Positions 4,275 to 5,856 of a DNA stretch of 5,856 nucleotides are shown here, in pieces (within the stretch, counting starts at the first letter, position 1; every line of letters starts with the position of its first letter). The stretch is from assembly GCA_041619575.1 (NCBI GenBank), contig JBFKDP010000263.1, positions 1 through 5,856 of the forward strand, written 5' to 3'. The position numbers and the translations under genes were made by a program. The notes under the pieces were generated by a model that ran no database searches, had not been told where the DNA came from, and saw nothing but the letters and a program-made list of their open reading frames with translations. The stretch is from Litorivivens sp041619575. Its GTDB lineage: Bacteria > Pseudomonadota > Gammaproteobacteria > Pseudomonadales > Spongiibacteraceae.

Positions 4275-5856
4275 ATGAATAACAATAAGCACGTGCTTGG
4301 TGCAGCGGCGCTACTGCTGCTCGCCTCAGCTAACCTGTATGCCCTGCAGAATAACACCAGTCAGGGCGATGATGTGCAGGAGGGTGCGAGTTACTCGAAG
4401 GTAACGAAAGTAGCGCTCGAAGAAGTCTACGTAACTGCTCGCCGCCGTGAGGAGAGCCTGCAGGAAACACCGGTTGCCGTGAGCGCGATGGGCGCCGAGG
4501 CGCTTGCAGAGGCGGGCGTATCCAGTATCACAGATTTGCAATCGCTGGTGCCCGGCCTTCAATTTGGCGAGAGTGGCTCTAAAACGCCGGCAATCTTTAT
4601 CCGGGGAATTGGTCAGCGCGAGGGAAGCGCTGTGCTGGATCCCGGTGTGGGCGTGTATCTTAACGGTATATTCCTCTCTCGCCAGGATACCCAGCTGCTC
4701 GATACCGTAGATACGCAGTCCATTCAGGTCTTGCGTGGCCCACAGGGAACGCTTTTTGGAAAGAACAATACCGGTGGCGCGATGCTGGTAACCACGAGAG
4801 CTCCGAATCTGTTTGAGGGTGAGTTTGGTGTGAGTCTCAAGGGCGGTGACTACGGTCGCAAGGACGTCAAGCTATATGGAAACGTGCCGCTGATTGAGGA
4901 CAAGATGGCGACACGATTTGGCATCAGCAGCAAGCGATTTGATGGTGACATTGAAAACAGTGACGGCGAAACCTTCGGTGATGAAGATAGGTTGGCCCTT
5001 TCTCTGCGAACGCAGTGGCAGGTGTCGGAAAAATTTTCGGCCGATGTCTTTGCGTACTGGAGCAGGCAGGACGAACGCAGCACTGCACTGACCTGTTTGC
5101 TGCAAAACCCTGAAGCGAATATCGTTCAGTTACACTATCCCGGTCGGCCGGCTTTTAGCGATTCTTGTGCGGCCAGTGAAGCGCTGTCTGACGATCATAA
5201 AGTGTCGATCAATTCTGATGACAGTGTCGTTGCCATGACGAGCACAATGTTGGCGCTGACGCTGAACTGGGATTTTTTCGACTATGAAATAAAAAGCATC
5301 ACAGGCTGGAGCCATCAGTACGACATCGAGCGCAATGATGACCAGGATGGCACAGATTCCCATATTATTAATAACGGCACGCGCGCTTTGAACGACGTGC
5401 TTGCCGCCGACGGTAAGCCTACCCGTGATGAGACAAGGGACCAATTCAGTCAGGAGTTTCAGATTGTCGGTGCCGCCTTCGACGATCGTGTCAGCTATAC
5501 CTTCGGAGCTTTCGCGTCACTTGAACGCATAGACGATAATCCTTTTGCCCAGGTGATTGGACCTAAAGGGCTGGCTGGTATCGATCCGTCAACTGTGACT
5601 GATGCCCTGATTCCTGGGCTGCCATCGCTCGGTGAGGGTTTTGTTTTTCCGCTAACGACACTGTTTGGCGGCTTTAGCTCTCTGGAAAATACCAGTTGGG
5701 CGGTGTTCTCCCAATTTACCTGGAGCATCACGGATACCGTGCAACTGACAATGGGTGGTCGTTACACACACGAAGAGCGTGAGCGTAGATTAACCTTGGT
5801 CGATATCAATGAGCAGATCTACGGCGGTCGCATTGGTGCTGCGTATATCGATCAGG
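4275..5856 (+). CDS. TonB-dependent outer-membrane receptor (5' 527 codons, cut by window edge)
   Basis: The reading frame is open from the ATG to the right edge without a stop. Seen: a Sec signal peptide (Lys5, hydrophobic core about 7-17, likely cleavage after ASA19 or LYA23); a TonB-box-like segment EEVYVTAR at 49-56; a plug domain of about 63-176 with TPVAVSAM, LQSLVPGLQF, IFIRGIGQ, the DPGVGVYLNGIF stretch and QVLRGPQGTLFGKNNTGGA; then the start of the beta-barrel, including GGRYTHEERER from 494. Full-length relatives run to roughly 700-900 residues, so the C-terminal barrel is missing here. The protein would take up a ligand across the outer membrane using TonB-ExbBD energy. The plug style is that of broad proteobacterial receptors often found beside catabolic clusters, not of a recognisable siderophore or B12 type. 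The ATG follows GGCGGA at a spacing of 7 nt. A GTG at 4200 is in frame and would add 25 residues before the signal peptide; the ATG form gives the more normal signal peptide. Ligand unknown; shared regulation with the P450 operon suggests its substrate. Confidence 0.93.
   Translation, partial: MNNNKHVLGAAALLLLASANLYALQNNTSQGDDVQEGASYSKVTKVALEEVYVTARRREESLQETPVAVSAMGAEALAEAGVSSITDLQSLVPGLQFGESGSKTPAIFIRGIGQREGSAVLDPGVGVYLNGIFLSRQDTQLLDTVDTQSIQVLRGPQGTLFGKNNTGGAMLVTTRAPNLFEGEFGVSLKGGDYGRKDVKLYGNVPLIEDKMATRFGISSKRFDGDIENSDGETFGDEDRLALSLRTQWQVSEKFSADVFAYWSRQDERSTALTCLLQNPEANIVQLHYPGRPAFSDSCAASEALSDDHKVSINSDDSVVAMTSTMLALTLNWDFFDYEIKSITGWSHQYDIERNDDQDGTDSHIINNGTRALNDVLAADGKPTRDETRDQFSQEFQIVGAAFDDRVSYTFGAFASLERIDDNPFAQVIGPKGLAGIDPSTVTDALIPGLPSLGEGFVFPLTTLFGGFSSLENTSWAVFSQFTWSITDTVQLTMGGRYTHEERERRLTLVDINEQIYGGRIGAAYIDQ

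Noticed and set aside
3895..4275. Minus-strand open frame of 126 codons crossing the divergent spacer
   Set aside because: It overlaps the start of a well-supported gene in another frame, has no ribosome binding site, has no recognisable domain and runs across both operators.

Overview
The window looks like part of a Gram-negative bacterial chromosome, most likely a marine-type gammaproteobacterium. The support is a TonB-dependent outer-membrane receptor, a lipoprotein signal peptide with a +2 Ser, Shine-Dalgarno-led genes and moderate GC content. The assignment below phylum is a weak inference from protein style only. No tRNA, rRNA, CRISPR array, insertion sequence or transposase remnant was seen.

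Layout. A leftward (minus-strand) operon fills positions 1-3962. In transcription order it encodes an LLM-class flavin-dependent monooxygenase resembling limonene 1,2-monooxygenase (2757-3962), a cytochrome P450 with strong CYP51 (sterol 14-alpha-demethylase) character (1361-2722), a small P450-type ferredoxin with a CxxHxxC cluster motif (1137-1352), a second and divergent LLM-class oxidoreductase (145-1122), and the first 40 residues of a lipoprotein whose start resembles PQQ-dependent quinoprotein dehydrogenases (1-122, cut by the window edge). The intergenic gaps are 34, 8, 14 and 22 nt, so one transcript is likely. A TonB-dependent receptor (4275 to beyond the right edge) is transcribed divergently.

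The 312-nt divergent spacer (3963-4274) holds the most informative non-coding signal. Two near-identical imperfect palindromes (core ACATTTCTTRGGMAATGT, 16 of 18 core positions shared, start points 99 bp apart) each sit on a candidate promoter, one facing each way. This suggests a single dimeric regulator, not encoded in the window, that controls both transcription units.

Inferred biology. The receptor would bring a scarce or bulky molecule across the outer membrane. The P450 with its ferredoxin and two flavin monooxygenases would oxygenate it, and the lipoprotein may oxidise an alcohol in the periplasm. The combination of a CYP51-like P450 and a limonene-monooxygenase-like enzyme points to a terpenoid, triterpenoid or sterol-like substrate, but the sequence alone does not fix it. 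No ferredoxin reductase, flavin reductase or regulator gene is visible, so these must lie elsewhere.
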